Positions 47,718 through 55,996 of a stretch of DNA of 64,000 bases are shown here, piece by piece (position 1 is the first letter of the stretch; each line of letters starts with the position of its first letter). Position numbers and translations under genes: made by a program. Below the pieces are notes generated by a model. The model saw only the letters and a list, made by a program, of their open reading frames with translations. It was not told the DNA's origin and did not search any database. The DNA lies in contig NZ_FQXG01000005.1 of assembly GCF_900129905.1 (NCBI RefSeq), positions 1 to 64,000 of the forward strand, given 5' to 3'. The stretch comes from Ferrimonas marina. GTDB lineage: Bacteria > Pseudomonadota > Gammaproteobacteria > Enterobacterales > Shewanellaceae.

Positions 47718-47745
47718 AAAGCCCGCTGATTTTAGCGGGCTTTTT
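47718..47745 (+). terminator. Terminator of gltBD
   Basis: AGCCCGCT (47720-47727) pairs with AGCGGGCT (47734-47741), followed by T residues. Confidence 0.9.
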
Positions 47746-47826
47746 CATAGCGAGCAGTGTGTCGCTGACAGGCCAGCGGCCGGCCCCAAGAGGGCGAGCC
47801 GATATCGATCAACACCGCGTGAGGGG

Positions 47827-48015
47827 TTACTCGGCGTCACTGTCCACCGGACTGGCGGGCGGCTCCCTAGTGTTTAGCGGAGGTTGCCAGGTGCCGTGGG
47901 GCGCCCAGCGTCGGTATACCCAGTCCATCACCTTGCCCACCAGGCTAAACAGGGCCAGGGTAACCAGCACTGCTGCCAGTCCCACCAAAAGCCTCAACAG
48001 GATGCTCAATACCAT
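47827..48015 (-). CDS. Small single-TM protein of unknown function
   Basis: I start this 62-residue product at the ATG (48013-48015) behind a strong GGAGGGAGG; the open frame upstream adds 12 codons without support. One hydrophobic helix (about 2-22) precedes a basic stretch (RRWAPHGTW) and a Pro/Ser/Asp-rich tail. It is convergent with gltD, and no family is recognised. The good ribosome site is the main evidence that it is real. Confidence 0.6.
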   Translation of the reverse strand: MVLSILLRLLVGLAAVLVTLALFSLVGKVMDWVYRRWAPHGTWQPPLNTREPPASPVDSDAE

Positions 48016-48224
48016 GTCGCCTCCCTCCGCAAACTGGATGGCCACGCCCACCCTGGGGTCGCGTCAGTCCACCTGCTATCCGTAAACCGGGTAACCGCCG
48101 TGGCGGCATCCCAGTCTCTACACCATTGTTATCACCTTTGTCAGGCCAAGAGTGTTATCCCCTTGGTGAACAAAAAATCCCCAACCTGGAATCTCCCTCC
48201 TACTGCCTAGCGTGTCAGTCCAGA

Positions 48225-48254
48225 GAAAAAACGGCGGCACTGGGTGCCGCCGTT
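48225..48254 (-). terminator. Terminator of the cytochrome/lipoprotein module B
   Basis: On the minus strand an inverted repeat (48232-48239 with 48245-48252) is followed by TTTTTTC. It ends the transcript that carries the lipoprotein at 48277-48741. The stretch 48016-48224 shows no gene. Confidence 0.88.
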
Positions 48255-48276
48255 GTTGCTCAACCTCACCCTAAAC

Positions 48277-48741
48277 TCAGAGCGTGATGGTCTGCCAGTC
48301 GGAAGCGGCACGCTCACCGGCGACGTGGATCATCAGCTTTAGCTGGTTGATGCTCTCGTCCCACTCGGGCGTGACATCCGGCACAAAGCGGTACTGTCCC
48401 GGCTCCTCACTGACCAGCTCGCCCAGGCACTGGGGCACAAACTCACCGCAGCCGAACTGCTCACTGTGATGCCAGCCCATGTTGTAGGCGGAGATCACCT
48501 GATCGGAAAAGCCCAGAAAGGCCAGCAGGTAGTTATCCCCCGCTCCGGTCAGCGGCTCACCACTGTCGTCCGCCAAGGTGAAGGTGACCTCGTGGCTGCT
48601 GGCATCAAAGCCGGTTACCTCGAGCACCACGCTGTCGGCCTGGTCGATGGGTAGGCCCGGGGCCGGATCGTCATCGCTGCTACTGCTGCAGGCGGAGACC
48701 AGCAGCGCCAGCCCTACTGCGGTGGCAAGTTGCTTGTACAT
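48277..48741 (-). CDS. Small lipoprotein paired with a Tat cytochrome (module B)
   Basis: The 154-residue product has a lipoprotein signal with lipobox VSAC (Cys18) followed by an Ser/Asp linker, a pattern typical of outer-membrane lipoproteins. The start follows a perfect AAGGAGGTGTCT. The rest is a beta-rich domain with pattern V-x-F-x-L-x-D-x-x-G-x-P-x-x-G (about 50-65) and the conserved WHHSEQFGCGEFVPQCLGEL (about 92-111) and GQYRFVPD, shared with the paralogue at 50041-50502. The first pattern recalls the N-terminal beta-domain of OmcA/MtrC-type outer-membrane cytochromes; that relation is inference. Its gene begins 10 bases after the cytochrome stop codon. Confidence 0.75.
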   Translation of the reverse strand: MYKQLATAVGLALLVSACSSSSDDDPAPGLPIDQADSVVLEVTGFDASSHEVTFTLADDSGEPLTGAGDNYLLAFLGFSDQVISAYNMGWHHSEQFGCGEFVPQCLGELVSEEPGQYRFVPDVTPEWDESINQLKLMIHVAGERAASDWQTITL

Positions 48742-48751
48742 AGACACCTCC

Positions 48752-49735
48752 TTACTTGTGGCAGGTGAGGCAGTCAGACAGATCGCCACCGCCGAAGTCC
48801 GGGTGCACCGGCGTGGTGTCCAGCGGATGCGGGGCGTGACAGGAGGCGCACTCCATACCGCTCATCACGTTGCTGGCCCCCACCGGGTTGTCCGGCGTCT
48901 GGGCATCGCCGGGCTGGCCATGGCAGCTGATACAGCCCTCGTTGGCCGGCGCTACAATCGGGGCATCCAGCTTGCCGTCCAGGGCGTCATTGAGGAACTT
49001 GACCGCGATGTAGCTGATGTCGGAAGTCACCTGGGCACAGCGTTCGGTAAAGGCCTTGGAGCCGATGCCATACCCGCTGGAGATCGACCAGTTGGTGACG
49101 GAGGCGTGGCACAGCACCGAGCCGGCTACCGAGGCCCCCACCTGCTCCTGGGTCACCGCGCTGCCGTCGTCCCACTGGTTGGACGGTGCACCGATAAACT
49201 TCAGGTAACCGGATTCGTTCACGTCTCCCACCGGAATGGAGGTCTTCTCGTAGTAACGGAAGATGGCGTGCAGCACCGCCGCATTAGTGGCGTTGCCACC
49301 GGGCAGCTCGAGGATATTCACCGCCATTGCGATGCCGGTCAGGGCACCACACAGGGAGCCGTAGCCCAGCATGCCGCCCTGGCCCACGGCGGCCACGTTG
49401 GTGGGCACACACTCCACCCGCTCGGCATCCTCGTCGCGGCCCTGGCGGCGCAGTTCGTCCGCCAACGGCTTGAGGATCGACTGGAAACAGCCATAGGAGC
49501 AGTGCTTGCGCCAATAGCCCTCGTAGCCCTCTTTCGCTGCCACCAGCGGGTCGAGGCGAACATAGGGCAGGCGGCGCTCTTCCAGATCGGTACCCCCGGT
49601 ACCCACCCCGTTGTCGCAGCAGTTGCAGGGGTGGTCCGCGGCCAGGGCCTTGGGCCCAATCAGGGCGGCCCCGGTCATGGTGCCGGCGATGCCAAGGATC
49701 TGCCCCATGGCTTTGCGTCGATTGATGGACATCAT
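48752..49735 (-). CDS. Tat-exported three-haem cytochrome, split-Soret/C_GCAxxG_C_C-like (module B)
   Basis: The 327-residue product begins with a Tat signal (NRRKAMGQILG, then a hydrophobic stretch to about residue 32). The central domain has CSYGCFQSIL, YGSLCGALTG, LCHASVTNW and ERCAQVTSDI, conserved Cys/His positions also found in its paralogue and reminiscent of the split-Soret cytochrome and C_GCAxxG_C_C redox proteins. Three CxxCH motifs lie at the C-terminus (CISCH, CASCH, CLTCH). It is therefore a folded-exported periplasmic haem protein, probably an electron carrier or reductase. Tat export implies cofactor insertion or folding before export. Start: ATG behind AGGAGAGCA. Confidence 0.82.
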   Translation of the reverse strand: MMSINRRKAMGQILGIAGTMTGAALIGPKALAADHPCNCCDNGVGTGGTDLEERRLPYVRLDPLVAAKEGYEGYWRKHCSYGCFQSILKPLADELRRQGRDEDAERVECVPTNVAAVGQGGMLGYGSLCGALTGIAMAVNILELPGGNATNAAVLHAIFRYYEKTSIPVGDVNESGYLKFIGAPSNQWDDGSAVTQEQVGASVAGSVLCHASVTNWSISSGYGIGSKAFTERCAQVTSDISYIAVKFLNDALDGKLDAPIVAPANEGCISCHGQPGDAQTPDNPVGASNVMSGMECASCHAPHPLDTTPVHPDFGGGDLSDCLTCHK

Positions 49736-49989
49736 TGCTCTCCTTTACTCAGAAATCGGCAGGCCAGGGATTCCTGGGCCACTCCGGTTGAGAATCAATA
49801 TATCCATCTACAAATCAGCCATTTGATAGCAAGATCACAGGCCAAATAGTAACCTAATTCGGTATAAAAAAAGCGGAACCCCAAGACAAATCCAGCAGGT
49901 TCGAAGAATCCCCATTACCTCTTCCCCCTTGTGCAAATCCATAATCTGAAACCGGCACATACGGCCTGAAATACTCGTTAAGCCGAGTA
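49736..49989. promoter_or_regulatory. Region between the two cytochrome modules
   Basis: About 250 bases without a gene, AT-rich in 49790-49870 (TATATTGATTC on the minus strand), probably holding the promoter of module B. I could not find a convincing CRP or FNR site here. Confidence 0.4.
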
Positions 49990-50018
49990 CAAAAAAGGCC
50001 CCATCACAGATGGGGCCT
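49990..50018 (-). terminator. Terminator of module A
   Basis: On the minus strand AGGCCCCATC pairs with GATGGGGCCT across three bases and runs into TTTTTTG. It separates the two modules into different transcripts. Confidence 0.92.
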
Positions 50019-50040
50019 CAATGAGCAGGTTAGCGAGTCT

Positions 50041-50502
50041 TTACTGTGCCGCTTCCGGCACCACCACCTCAGGGGCGCTGCTGGTGCGGGCACCGTGGAC
50101 TCGAACCGTCAGTTTGACGTCCTCAATGCGCCAGCCCATCTCCGGCGCCTGATCCGGCAGGAAACGGTATTGACCCTTGGCGTGCTCCTCAAGATCCCCC
50201 AGACATGCCGGGACTTCCTGGCCGCAGCCAAACTGCTCGGCACTGTGCCAGGGGAAGCTAAAGGCGGTGTGCTCTTCGCCGGCGAAGCCGTAGTAGGTGA
50301 CGCTGTAGTCGTTCACACCGGAGACGGCGTTGCCGTTGCCATCGTGCAGACGGAAACCCACCTGGTAGGTCTCGACGTCCAGGGTGATAGCAGAAACAAC
50401 CAGCTCGTTTGCCTCGTCCACGTTGACGCGCTTATCACTGTCGCTGCTGCAGGCGGTCAGGCTCAGCGCCAGAACCCCTGCCAGGCCAATCGCTCTTTTC
50501 AT
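50041..50502 (-). CDS. Small lipoprotein paired with a Tat cytochrome (module A)
   Basis: The 153-residue product has lipobox LTAC (Cys18) and the same layout as the module B lipoprotein: V-x-F-x-L-x-D-x-x-G-x-x-V-x-G pattern, then WHSAEQFGCGQEVPACLGDL and GQYRFLPDQAPE. The two are clearly paralogues over most of their length. The C-terminus differs (more Pro, Glu and Val). It begins 12 bases after the cytochrome stop, and the lipobox implies outer-membrane anchoring. I know of no function for this family. Confidence 0.75.
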   Translation of the reverse strand: MKRAIGLAGVLALSLTACSSDSDKRVNVDEANELVVSAITLDVETYQVGFRLHDGNGNAVSGVNDYSVTYYGFAGEEHTAFSFPWHSAEQFGCGQEVPACLGDLEEHAKGQYRFLPDQAPEMGWRIEDVKLTVRVHGARTSSAPEVVVPEAAQ

Positions 50503-50514
50503 GGCGCTCTCCTA

Positions 50515-51429
50515 TCAGTGGCAGTCGCTGCAGGTGTTGTGCGGGTTGCCTTCGGTGACGATCTTGTGCGGCGTGTGGCAAGAGCTGCATTCCATCTGGC
50601 TGTTCACGTCGGTGAAGAAGTAGTCCTCACGCTCAGCATCGGTGCCACCGTGGCAGGCCATGCACTCGCCGTTGTCCGGCGACTGGGTCGGGGCGTCGAG
50701 GTTCTGTTCCAGCGAGGCGTTGAGGTAGACCACGGTCTGGTAGGCAATCTCGGCAGTGACCTGGGCGCAACGCTCCAGCTTGGCCTGGTGGTTGGAGCCG
50801 TAACCGGATTCCTTGGACCAGCGGGAAACGGAGGCGTGACACAGGATGGTCTGGGCTACGGAGCTCTTGATGTGCTCCGGAGTCAGCAGCTCGTCATTGC
50901 CGTTGAAGCGGGTCGGGGCACCGATGGCATCCAGGAATGACTTGTCGCCGCGGGGCATGTCGGCACTTTCGTAGTAGCGGAATACCGCGCGGATCACGTT
51001 GGGACGGTCAACGCCGTCCAGCATGTTAACGGCCATGGCGGTGGCGTTGACACAGCCACACAGGGTGCCCCAGCCAGCGATGCCGCCGCCGCCATAAGCA
51101 GAGATGTTGGTGGGGATGGCGGCAAAGTTCTCGGCATTCTCACTGCCGGACTTGGCCAGCTCCTTGACGATGGCGTGGAACACACCGTACATGCAGCCGC
51201 CGTTGCCGTAGCCTTCGTAGGCGGTCTTGGCAACCGCCATCGGGTCCAGCTTAACGTACTGCAGCAGGTTCTGACCCAGGTCGCCGTTACCGCCGCAGCC
51301 GATACCGATCTCACTGCCACAGCCGCCTTCGTTAGCAAACACACTGGGTACGGCCAACGCCGCACCGGCACCACCGGCGATCCCCAGGATCTGACCCATT
51401 GCTTTACGACGATCGATCTTTGCCGTCAT
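50515..51429 (-). CDS. Tat-exported three-haem cytochrome, split-Soret/C_GCAxxG_C_C-like (module A)
   Basis: The 304-residue product has a Tat signal (DRRKAMGQILG, then an Ala-rich hydrophobic stretch) and a mature N-terminus with Cys-Gly repeats (GCGSEIGIGCGG). The central domain shares NGGCMYGVFHAIV, WGTLCGCVNATAMAVN, LCHASVSRW and ERCAQVTAEI with its paralogue. Three CxxCH motifs close the protein: CMACH, CSSCH and CSDCH. It is a periplasmic haem protein of unknown reaction. It is divergent from the ToxR-like gene, whose 431-base upstream region is rich in repeated AAAAT elements. The ribosome site is GAAGGTGAG. Confidence 0.82.
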   Translation of the reverse strand: MTAKIDRRKAMGQILGIAGGAGAALAVPSVFANEGGCGSEIGIGCGGNGDLGQNLLQYVKLDPMAVAKTAYEGYGNGGCMYGVFHAIVKELAKSGSENAENFAAIPTNISAYGGGGIAGWGTLCGCVNATAMAVNMLDGVDRPNVIRAVFRYYESADMPRGDKSFLDAIGAPTRFNGNDELLTPEHIKSSVAQTILCHASVSRWSKESGYGSNHQAKLERCAQVTAEIAYQTVVYLNASLEQNLDAPTQSPDNGECMACHGGTDAEREDYFFTDVNSQMECSSCHTPHKIVTEGNPHNTCSDCH

Positions 51430-51860
51430 CTCTACTCACCTTCTCAATGTTGCAGCGGCAACCCACTGTCGCCACCAAAGATGGAAGCCATGTTACGGAG
51501 CGTCGGGGGCCGATTTTGGTGTGGCAATCACACAAAGGATTGGGCTGGAGCGACCAAAATTCGCTCGCCCCTCATGCGAAACTCCCTACGGCCGCAGCCG
51601 CCATTTTGTGAGCTGGCGCACCATGAGGTCGACTCAAGATAATCAGCCACCAGTAAAGGTGGGGATTTGGTGGCGCAAATGTTTATTTGCGGTGACAAAA
51701 ATCGATTTGCCGGGGCGAAAATTAGCGGTTGTGGATCACAGATGCGACCGGCAGCTTTGCCTCTTGCCCGGTCCACCTCTAGCGTTGCCTTTATGGCTAA
51801 CCCGTTAAGCTGCTGACCGGATCACGGACAGTATTCGGACAAGGCGATACCATCCTCTGA
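51430..51860. promoter_or_regulatory. Divergent regulatory region with repeated A/T elements and palindromes
   Basis: No gene is supported here. An inverted repeat CGCAAAT-N4-ATTTGCG is at 51674-51691 and GTGTG-N5-CACAC is at 51519-51533. Elements like CGATTTTGG, CCAAAATTCG, CCATTTTGTG, CAAAAATCGATTTG and CGAAAATTAGCG recur at roughly 51511, 51558, 51602, 51696 and 51716. This clustering between the cytochrome gene and a ToxR-like gene suggests operators. Confidence 0.55.
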
Positions 51861-52709
51861 ATGAGCAAGACACAGCACCCCAACCTGGTTCATATCGGAA
51901 CTTGCAGCTTTCTGCCGGACACCAAACGACTGCTGCACACCAACGGCGAACAATGGGACCTGCCCCGGGCAGAGTGCCAGGTATTGACCTTGCTGGTGGC
52001 GGAGCGTGGCCGACCGGTGGACAAGTTGCGTCTGCGCTGCGGCGAGTTCGATCAACCCCAGGTGGGGGAGTCCGCCGTGGCCCGGGCTGTGTTTCAGCTG
52101 CGCAACTTCCTGGAAGATGAAGACCACACCCTGATTGAGACCATCAAGGGGGTGGGCTACCGCCTGGCCAACGAACCCCAGGCAGGCAGCGCTGAGCAGC
52201 AGATCGCCAGCCCGTCTGTCGACAGCGTGGAGCCACAACCCAGTCTGGCAGCGATCAAGCCCCAGCCAGCCCAAGAAAAGCCAACCCGCGTCCCCTGGTG
52301 GGTCCGCAACCGGGCGCTGTCACTGCTGTTGGTGGGGGTACTGCTGGTTTTGCTGCTGCTCACCCACGCCAGCTACTTCATCCGTACCCAGGCGAGCTCA
52401 GGTTTCGAGCCACGGCAGATTAGTCATGGGGACGTCACCCTGCACTGGTACAGCCCCAGCACCGGCCACGGCCTGGATCAACAAGCCCTGAGCGATCGCA
52501 TCCTCAAGAGCCTGGCACAATGCCCCGAAGCCCCCTGGGAGTCGGTTTACATCGCCCTGTCGTCAGATCAGCAGGGGCTCTCTGTCACCCTGGTAGGACA
52601 CGATGAGGGGGGGCAACTGAAGCTGCGTAACCTGAAGGTCGTCGATACCCGCCTGCGCGGCGATTTCGCCCCAGAGCAATGGTTCCAGAAGGGAGGCCTG
52701 TGTGACTGA
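51861..52709 (+). CDS. ToxR/CadC-type membrane-bound transcription regulator
   Basis: The 282-residue product has an N-terminal OmpR-type winged-helix DNA-binding domain (about 10-103, ending TLIETIKGVGYRL), a Pro/Gln-rich linker, one TM (about 152-169) and a periplasmic domain with two Cys (221 and 281) that could form a disulfide, as in ToxR. It therefore senses something in the periplasm and acts directly on DNA. The stop codon overlaps the next gene by 8 bases. It is divergent from cytochrome module A, whose promoter it may control. Confidence 0.85.
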   Translation: MSKTQHPNLVHIGTCSFLPDTKRLLHTNGEQWDLPRAECQVLTLLVAERGRPVDKLRLRCGEFDQPQVGESAVARAVFQLRNFLEDEDHTLIETIKGVGYRLANEPQAGSAEQQIASPSVDSVEPQPSLAAIKPQPAQEKPTRVPWWVRNRALSLLLVGVLLVLLLLTHASYFIRTQASSGFEPRQISHGDVTLHWYSPSTGHGLDQQALSDRILKSLAQCPEAPWESVYIALSSDQQGLSVTLVGHDEGGQLKLRNLKVVDTRLRGDFAPEQWFQKGGLCD

Positions 52710-53202
52710 CCGATTGAAACTGGCCCTGCTGGTCCTGGTGGTACTGTTGATTGCCGCGGCCCACTGGCTGCGGCCCGGGCCCGGTTACCTGCGCCTCAAC
52801 TGCCATAACACCCTGTACGATGCGTCATCGGAAGCCTCTGGACCAGAAGGCTTTTACCTGGCGGACTATGTCTTCTTCGGCAAAAGTGGGCGCATCTACT
52901 ACCGCTATTTCAGCGTCGAGGGGGAGCCCATCGCCACCCTGATGCTGTCCGGCAAACGGGTGAACCGCGATCCTGACAACCTGGTGATGGACATGGATCA
53001 GTTCGAACCGGTGATGCACCAGCAAGATGCCCAACTGCCGGCCCACTACCATCAACTGGCCAACGCCATCGCCAGTAATGTGGACCGCGATGGCATCCAC
53101 CGGGTACAGATGCAGGTGATTGAACGTCACGATGATGACAACGCCATCGTGGTCCGTTTTGAGCCCAGCCAGATGGTCTGCTCCTGCGTCTACGCCGGAT
53201 AA
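52702..53202 (+). CDS. ToxS-like membrane-anchored periplasmic partner
   Basis: The 166-residue product has one N-terminal TM (about 7-22) and a periplasmic domain with pattern [13 protein letters not shown] and two terminal Cys ([10 protein letters not shown]). The start codon is GTG behind GAAGGGAGG, inside the end of the ToxR-like gene. By position, size and topology it is a ToxS-type partner that would protect or tune the regulator's periplasmic domain. I see no firm sequence relation to ToxS. Confidence 0.7.
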   Translation: MTDRLKLALLVLVVLLIAAAHWLRPGPGYLRLNCHNTLYDASSEASGPEGFYLADYVFFGKSGRIYYRYFSVEGEPIATLMLSGKRVNRDPDNLVMDMDQFEPVMHQQDAQLPAHYHQLANAIASNVDRDGIHRVQMQVIERHDDDNAIVVRFEPSQMVCSCVYAG

Positions 53203-53288
53203 CCTGCCGGATCACCCCAGGGTCACTGTGCCGGCCGGAAAAGCTGGTATCATTACCGCCATTCATCTTTTTAAAGCGAAGCAATATC

Positions 53289-53990
53289 ATGAAAATCGGC
53301 ATTATTGGCGCCATGGAGCAAGAGGTTGCCCTGCTGCGCAGCCACATCGAGAACCTGCAGATCGACACCGTGGCTGGCATCGAATTCTACCAGGGCAAGC
53401 TGGGCCAGGCGGACGTTGTACTGTGCCGTTCCGGCATCGGCAAGGTGGCCGCCTCCATCGCCACCAGCCTGCTGATTGAGCGCTTCCAGCCCAACTGCAT
53501 CATCAACACCGGCTCCGCCGGTGGCTTCGCCCAGGCGCTGAGCATTGGCGACGTGGTGATCTCCTCCGAGGTGCGTCACCACGATGTGGATGCCACCGCC
53601 TTTGGCTACGAGATCGGTCAGGTACCGAGCCAGCCGGCGGCCTTCAGCCCCGATCCCCAGCTGGTGAAAGTGGCCCGCGAGAGTGTGGTCAAGGTGGGTG
53701 AGGTTAACGCCATCGAGGGCCTGATCTGCACCGGTGATAGCTTCATTGCCGATCCCGCCCGCACCCAGGTGATGCTGTCCAACTTCCCCGCCATGGCGGC
53801 CTGTGAAATGGAAGCGGCGGCCATCGCCCAGACCTGTCACCAGTTCGGTACCCCCTTCGTGGTGATCCGCGCCATCTCCGATAACGCCAACGACGACGGT
53901 GCCGTGGACTTTGACAGCTTCATCGTTCAAGCCGGCGAGCACTCCGCCAAGGTGGTGATGGTGATGCTGGAATCCCTGGCCGACGCCTGA
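53289..53990 (+). CDS. mtn: 5'-methylthioadenosine/S-adenosylhomocysteine nucleosidase
   Basis: The 233-residue product (E. coli 232) begins [16 protein letters not shown], with the catalytic Glu in that block, and has NTGSAGGF and the terminal [10 protein letters not shown] and AISDNAND blocks with the catalytic Asp. It removes adenine from MTA and S-adenosylhomocysteine, products of SAM use, including in AI-2 precursor formation. The stop codon overlaps the next gene's start (TGATG). Confidence 0.97.
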   Translation: MKIGIIGAMEQEVALLRSHIENLQIDTVAGIEFYQGKLGQADVVLCRSGIGKVAASIATSLLIERFQPNCIINTGSAGGFAQALSIGDVVISSEVRHHDVDATAFGYEIGQVPSQPAAFSPDPQLVKVARESVVKVGEVNAIEGLICTGDSFIADPARTQVMLSNFPAMAACEMEAAAIAQTCHQFGTPFVVIRAISDNANDDGAVDFDSFIVQAGEHSAKVVMVMLESLADA

Positions 53991-54955
53991 TGGCTCAACT
54001 GGGTCCCTTCGCGCCGATGCTGATGCCACCGCTGCTGCTTGCGGTGGCCTACCTGATGGCGCTGCTGATCCCGGAGCGTTTCCGGCCCCGGCGCTACCTG
54101 GCGCCCATCGCCGAGACCCTGGCTCGCAAGACCCACAAGCCCCAGCGCAGCCCGCAACAGCAGCGCATCGCCGGCACCCTTGCCAGCCTGATCGTGCTGC
54201 TGCCCTGCCTGCTGGCCACCGCGTTGATCCTCAACGTCGCCGCCTACCCCCTGCCCTTTGAACTGGCCCTGCTGGCCTGGCTGATGCCCGGCATCGCCCT
54301 GGGCCAGGACAGCGTCCGCCTGGCGGCAGAGCTGCAGGCCGGACACAAGGAGCAGGCCCGCGGCCTGCTCAGTCACTGGACCATCCGCGATACCCAGAGC
54401 CTGTCGGAACTGGGACTGACCAAGGCCGGCATCGAAACCCAGCTGGCCCACAGCCAGAGTCAGCTGTTCACCGTGTTGTTCTGGTACTGCATCGGCGGCA
54501 TCTACCTGACCCTGCTGGCCTGGCTTTGTCAGGAGCTGGCCCGGGCCTGGCATCGCAACCGGCCGCAGATGGCACCCTATGCCCAACCGGTCTCGACCCT
54601 GGCGACGGTGCTGGCCTGGCCGGTCAATGGCCTGCTGGCGCTGACCCTGTCGCTGTACGGCTCCCCCTTTGCCGTGTGGCGAGCCCGGCACCAGCTCACC
54701 GGCGACTGGCAAAGCCGCAGTCAGCAATGGCCACAGCTGAGCCTGGCCTTTAGCCTCGGGCGCCAGCTCGGCGGCCCATGGCAGATCGAGGGCCAGCGCC
54801 TGCTGCGTCCTCGGCTGGGGCCAGCTAGCGCACCGCAAAGCCAGGATGTGTTGCGCACCCGCCGTCTGCTCAGCTTCGCCAGCTGGTTGTGGCTGGCACT
54901 GATCTTCCTGCTCGGGGCCGCTCTGGCCCTGGTCTGGTACCACACCATCTATTGA
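53990..54955 (+). CDS. cbiB: CbiB/CobD-type (or AmpE-like) membrane protein
   Basis: A 321-residue integral membrane protein with several TM segments and a central block GLLSHWTIRDTQSLSELGL followed by QSQLFTVLFWYCIGGIYL, as in the CbiB/AmpE-type family. In Vibrio and Shewanella relatives this gene is commonly called cobD/cbiB and sits next to mtn. The true reaction (aminopropanol attachment in cobalamin, or something else) is uncertain without the rest of a cob cluster. It overlaps mtn by one base. Confidence 0.75.
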   Translation: MAQLGPFAPMLMPPLLLAVAYLMALLIPERFRPRRYLAPIAETLARKTHKPQRSPQQQRIAGTLASLIVLLPCLLATALILNVAAYPLPFELALLAWLMPGIALGQDSVRLAAELQAGHKEQARGLLSHWTIRDTQSLSELGLTKAGIETQLAHSQSQLFTVLFWYCIGGIYLTLLAWLCQELARAWHRNRPQMAPYAQPVSTLATVLAWPVNGLLALTLSLYGSPFAVWRARHQLTGDWQSRSQQWPQLSLAFSLGRQLGGPWQIEGQRLLRPRLGPASAPQSQDVLRTRRLLSFASWLWLALIFLLGAALALVWYHTIY

Positions 54956-54963
54956 GAGCCACC

Positions 54964-55359
54964 ATGGACTTGACCACCCCGGCCCTGCTGTTTCCGGCCA
55001 TCTCCCTGCTGCTGTTGGCCTACACCAATCGCTTCCTGTCCCTGGCGGCCCTGGTCCGCTCGCTGGCACCGCAAACCCAAACCACCAGCGCGGCCGAAGC
55101 CTGCCAGGTGGCCAGCCAGCAGCTGGATAACCTGCGTCGCCGCATCGGCATCATCCGCCGCATGCAGGAGGCAGGCGTGCTCAGCTTCATCTTCTGCGTG
55201 CTGAGTATGTTGCTGATTTACTTAGAGCTGGATGCGGCCGCCTTCTGGACCTTCGGAGCCAGCCTGGCACTGCTGATCTACTCCCTGTTGCTGTCGGTGC
55301 TGGAGATCCGCATCTCCCAGCGCGCCCTGGACATCTTCCTGGATAACCTGGCCAAATGA
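54964..55359 (+). CDS. DUF2721 membrane protein
   Basis: A 131-residue protein with three hydrophobic segments: an N-terminal one ([18 protein letters not shown]), then [20 protein letters not shown], and a C-terminal pair. This pattern is that of DUF2721 proteins, of unknown function. The start is the ATG behind GAGAGCC. Its stop overlaps the TRIC gene's start (ATGA), so it is part of the mtn-cbiB-DUF2721-TRIC transcript. Confidence 0.75.
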   Translation: MDLTTPALLFPAISLLLLAYTNRFLSLAALVRSLAPQTQTTSAAEACQVASQQLDNLRRRIGIIRRMQEAGVLSFIFCVLSMLLIYLELDAAAFWTFGASLALLIYSLLLSVLEIRISQRALDIFLDNLAK

Positions 55360-55985
55360 ACAACTTCATCTATGCCGCCGATCTGTTCGGCACCGTGGTG
55401 TTTGCCATCTCCGGCGCCCTGGCCGCCGGTCGACTGCGGATGGATCCCTTCGGCGTGCTGGTGCTGGCCGGCGTCACCGCGGTTGGCGGTGGCACCGTCC
55501 GAGATGCCATCCTCGGCGCCACCCCGGTGTTCTGGATCACCAACACCATCTACGTCTGGCTGATCGCCCTGACTGCGGCCCTGGTCATTTTGCTGGTTCG
55601 CTGCCCTCGCCGACTCTCCGGTCGCTGGTTCCAGGTAGCGGATGCCTTTGGTTTGGCAGTGTTTACTGTTATCGGTGCACAGAAGGCGTTAAGCTTTGGC
55701 ACATCCCCGCTGATCGCCATCATGATGGGCACCATGACCGGAGTGATGGGGGGCATGATCCGCGACGTGCTCTGTCGTGAAGTGCCCCTGGTATTGCGCA
55801 CCGAGATCTACGCCACTGCCTGCATCGCCGGTGGCGTGCTCTACGTCAGCGCCCTGGCCCTGGGCCTGGCGCCGGTGTTCGCTGCGGTACTGGGGATGCT
55901 GGGCACCTTGGTACTGCGCCTGGTGGGGATCTTCACCGGGCTGTCACTGCCCGCCTTTGCCTTGGACAAACCCGAAAAGCATTAA
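55356..55985 (+). CDS. TRIC-type cation channel (UPF0126/YadS family)
   Basis: A 209-residue inner-membrane protein with about seven TM helices in two repeated halves. [23 protein letters not shown] and [11 protein letters not shown] are matched by [17 protein letters not shown] and [19 protein letters not shown] in the second half, as in bacterial TRIC channels, which are glycine- or cation-permeable trimers. It overlaps the preceding gene by four bases. Confidence 0.9.
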   Translation: MNNFIYAADLFGTVVFAISGALAAGRLRMDPFGVLVLAGVTAVGGGTVRDAILGATPVFWITNTIYVWLIALTAALVILLVRCPRRLSGRWFQVADAFGLAVFTVIGAQKALSFGTSPLIAIMMGTMTGVMGGMIRDVLCREVPLVLRTEIYATACIAGGVLYVSALALGLAPVFAAVLGMLGTLVLRLVGIFTGLSLPAFALDKPEKH

Positions 55986-55996
55986 GGAGTCTTCAC

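Noticed and set aside
49811-49860. Possible CRP/FNR site (TGTGATCTTGCTATCAAA, minus strand) before module B
   Set aside because: Half-site spacing is wrong for both proteins.
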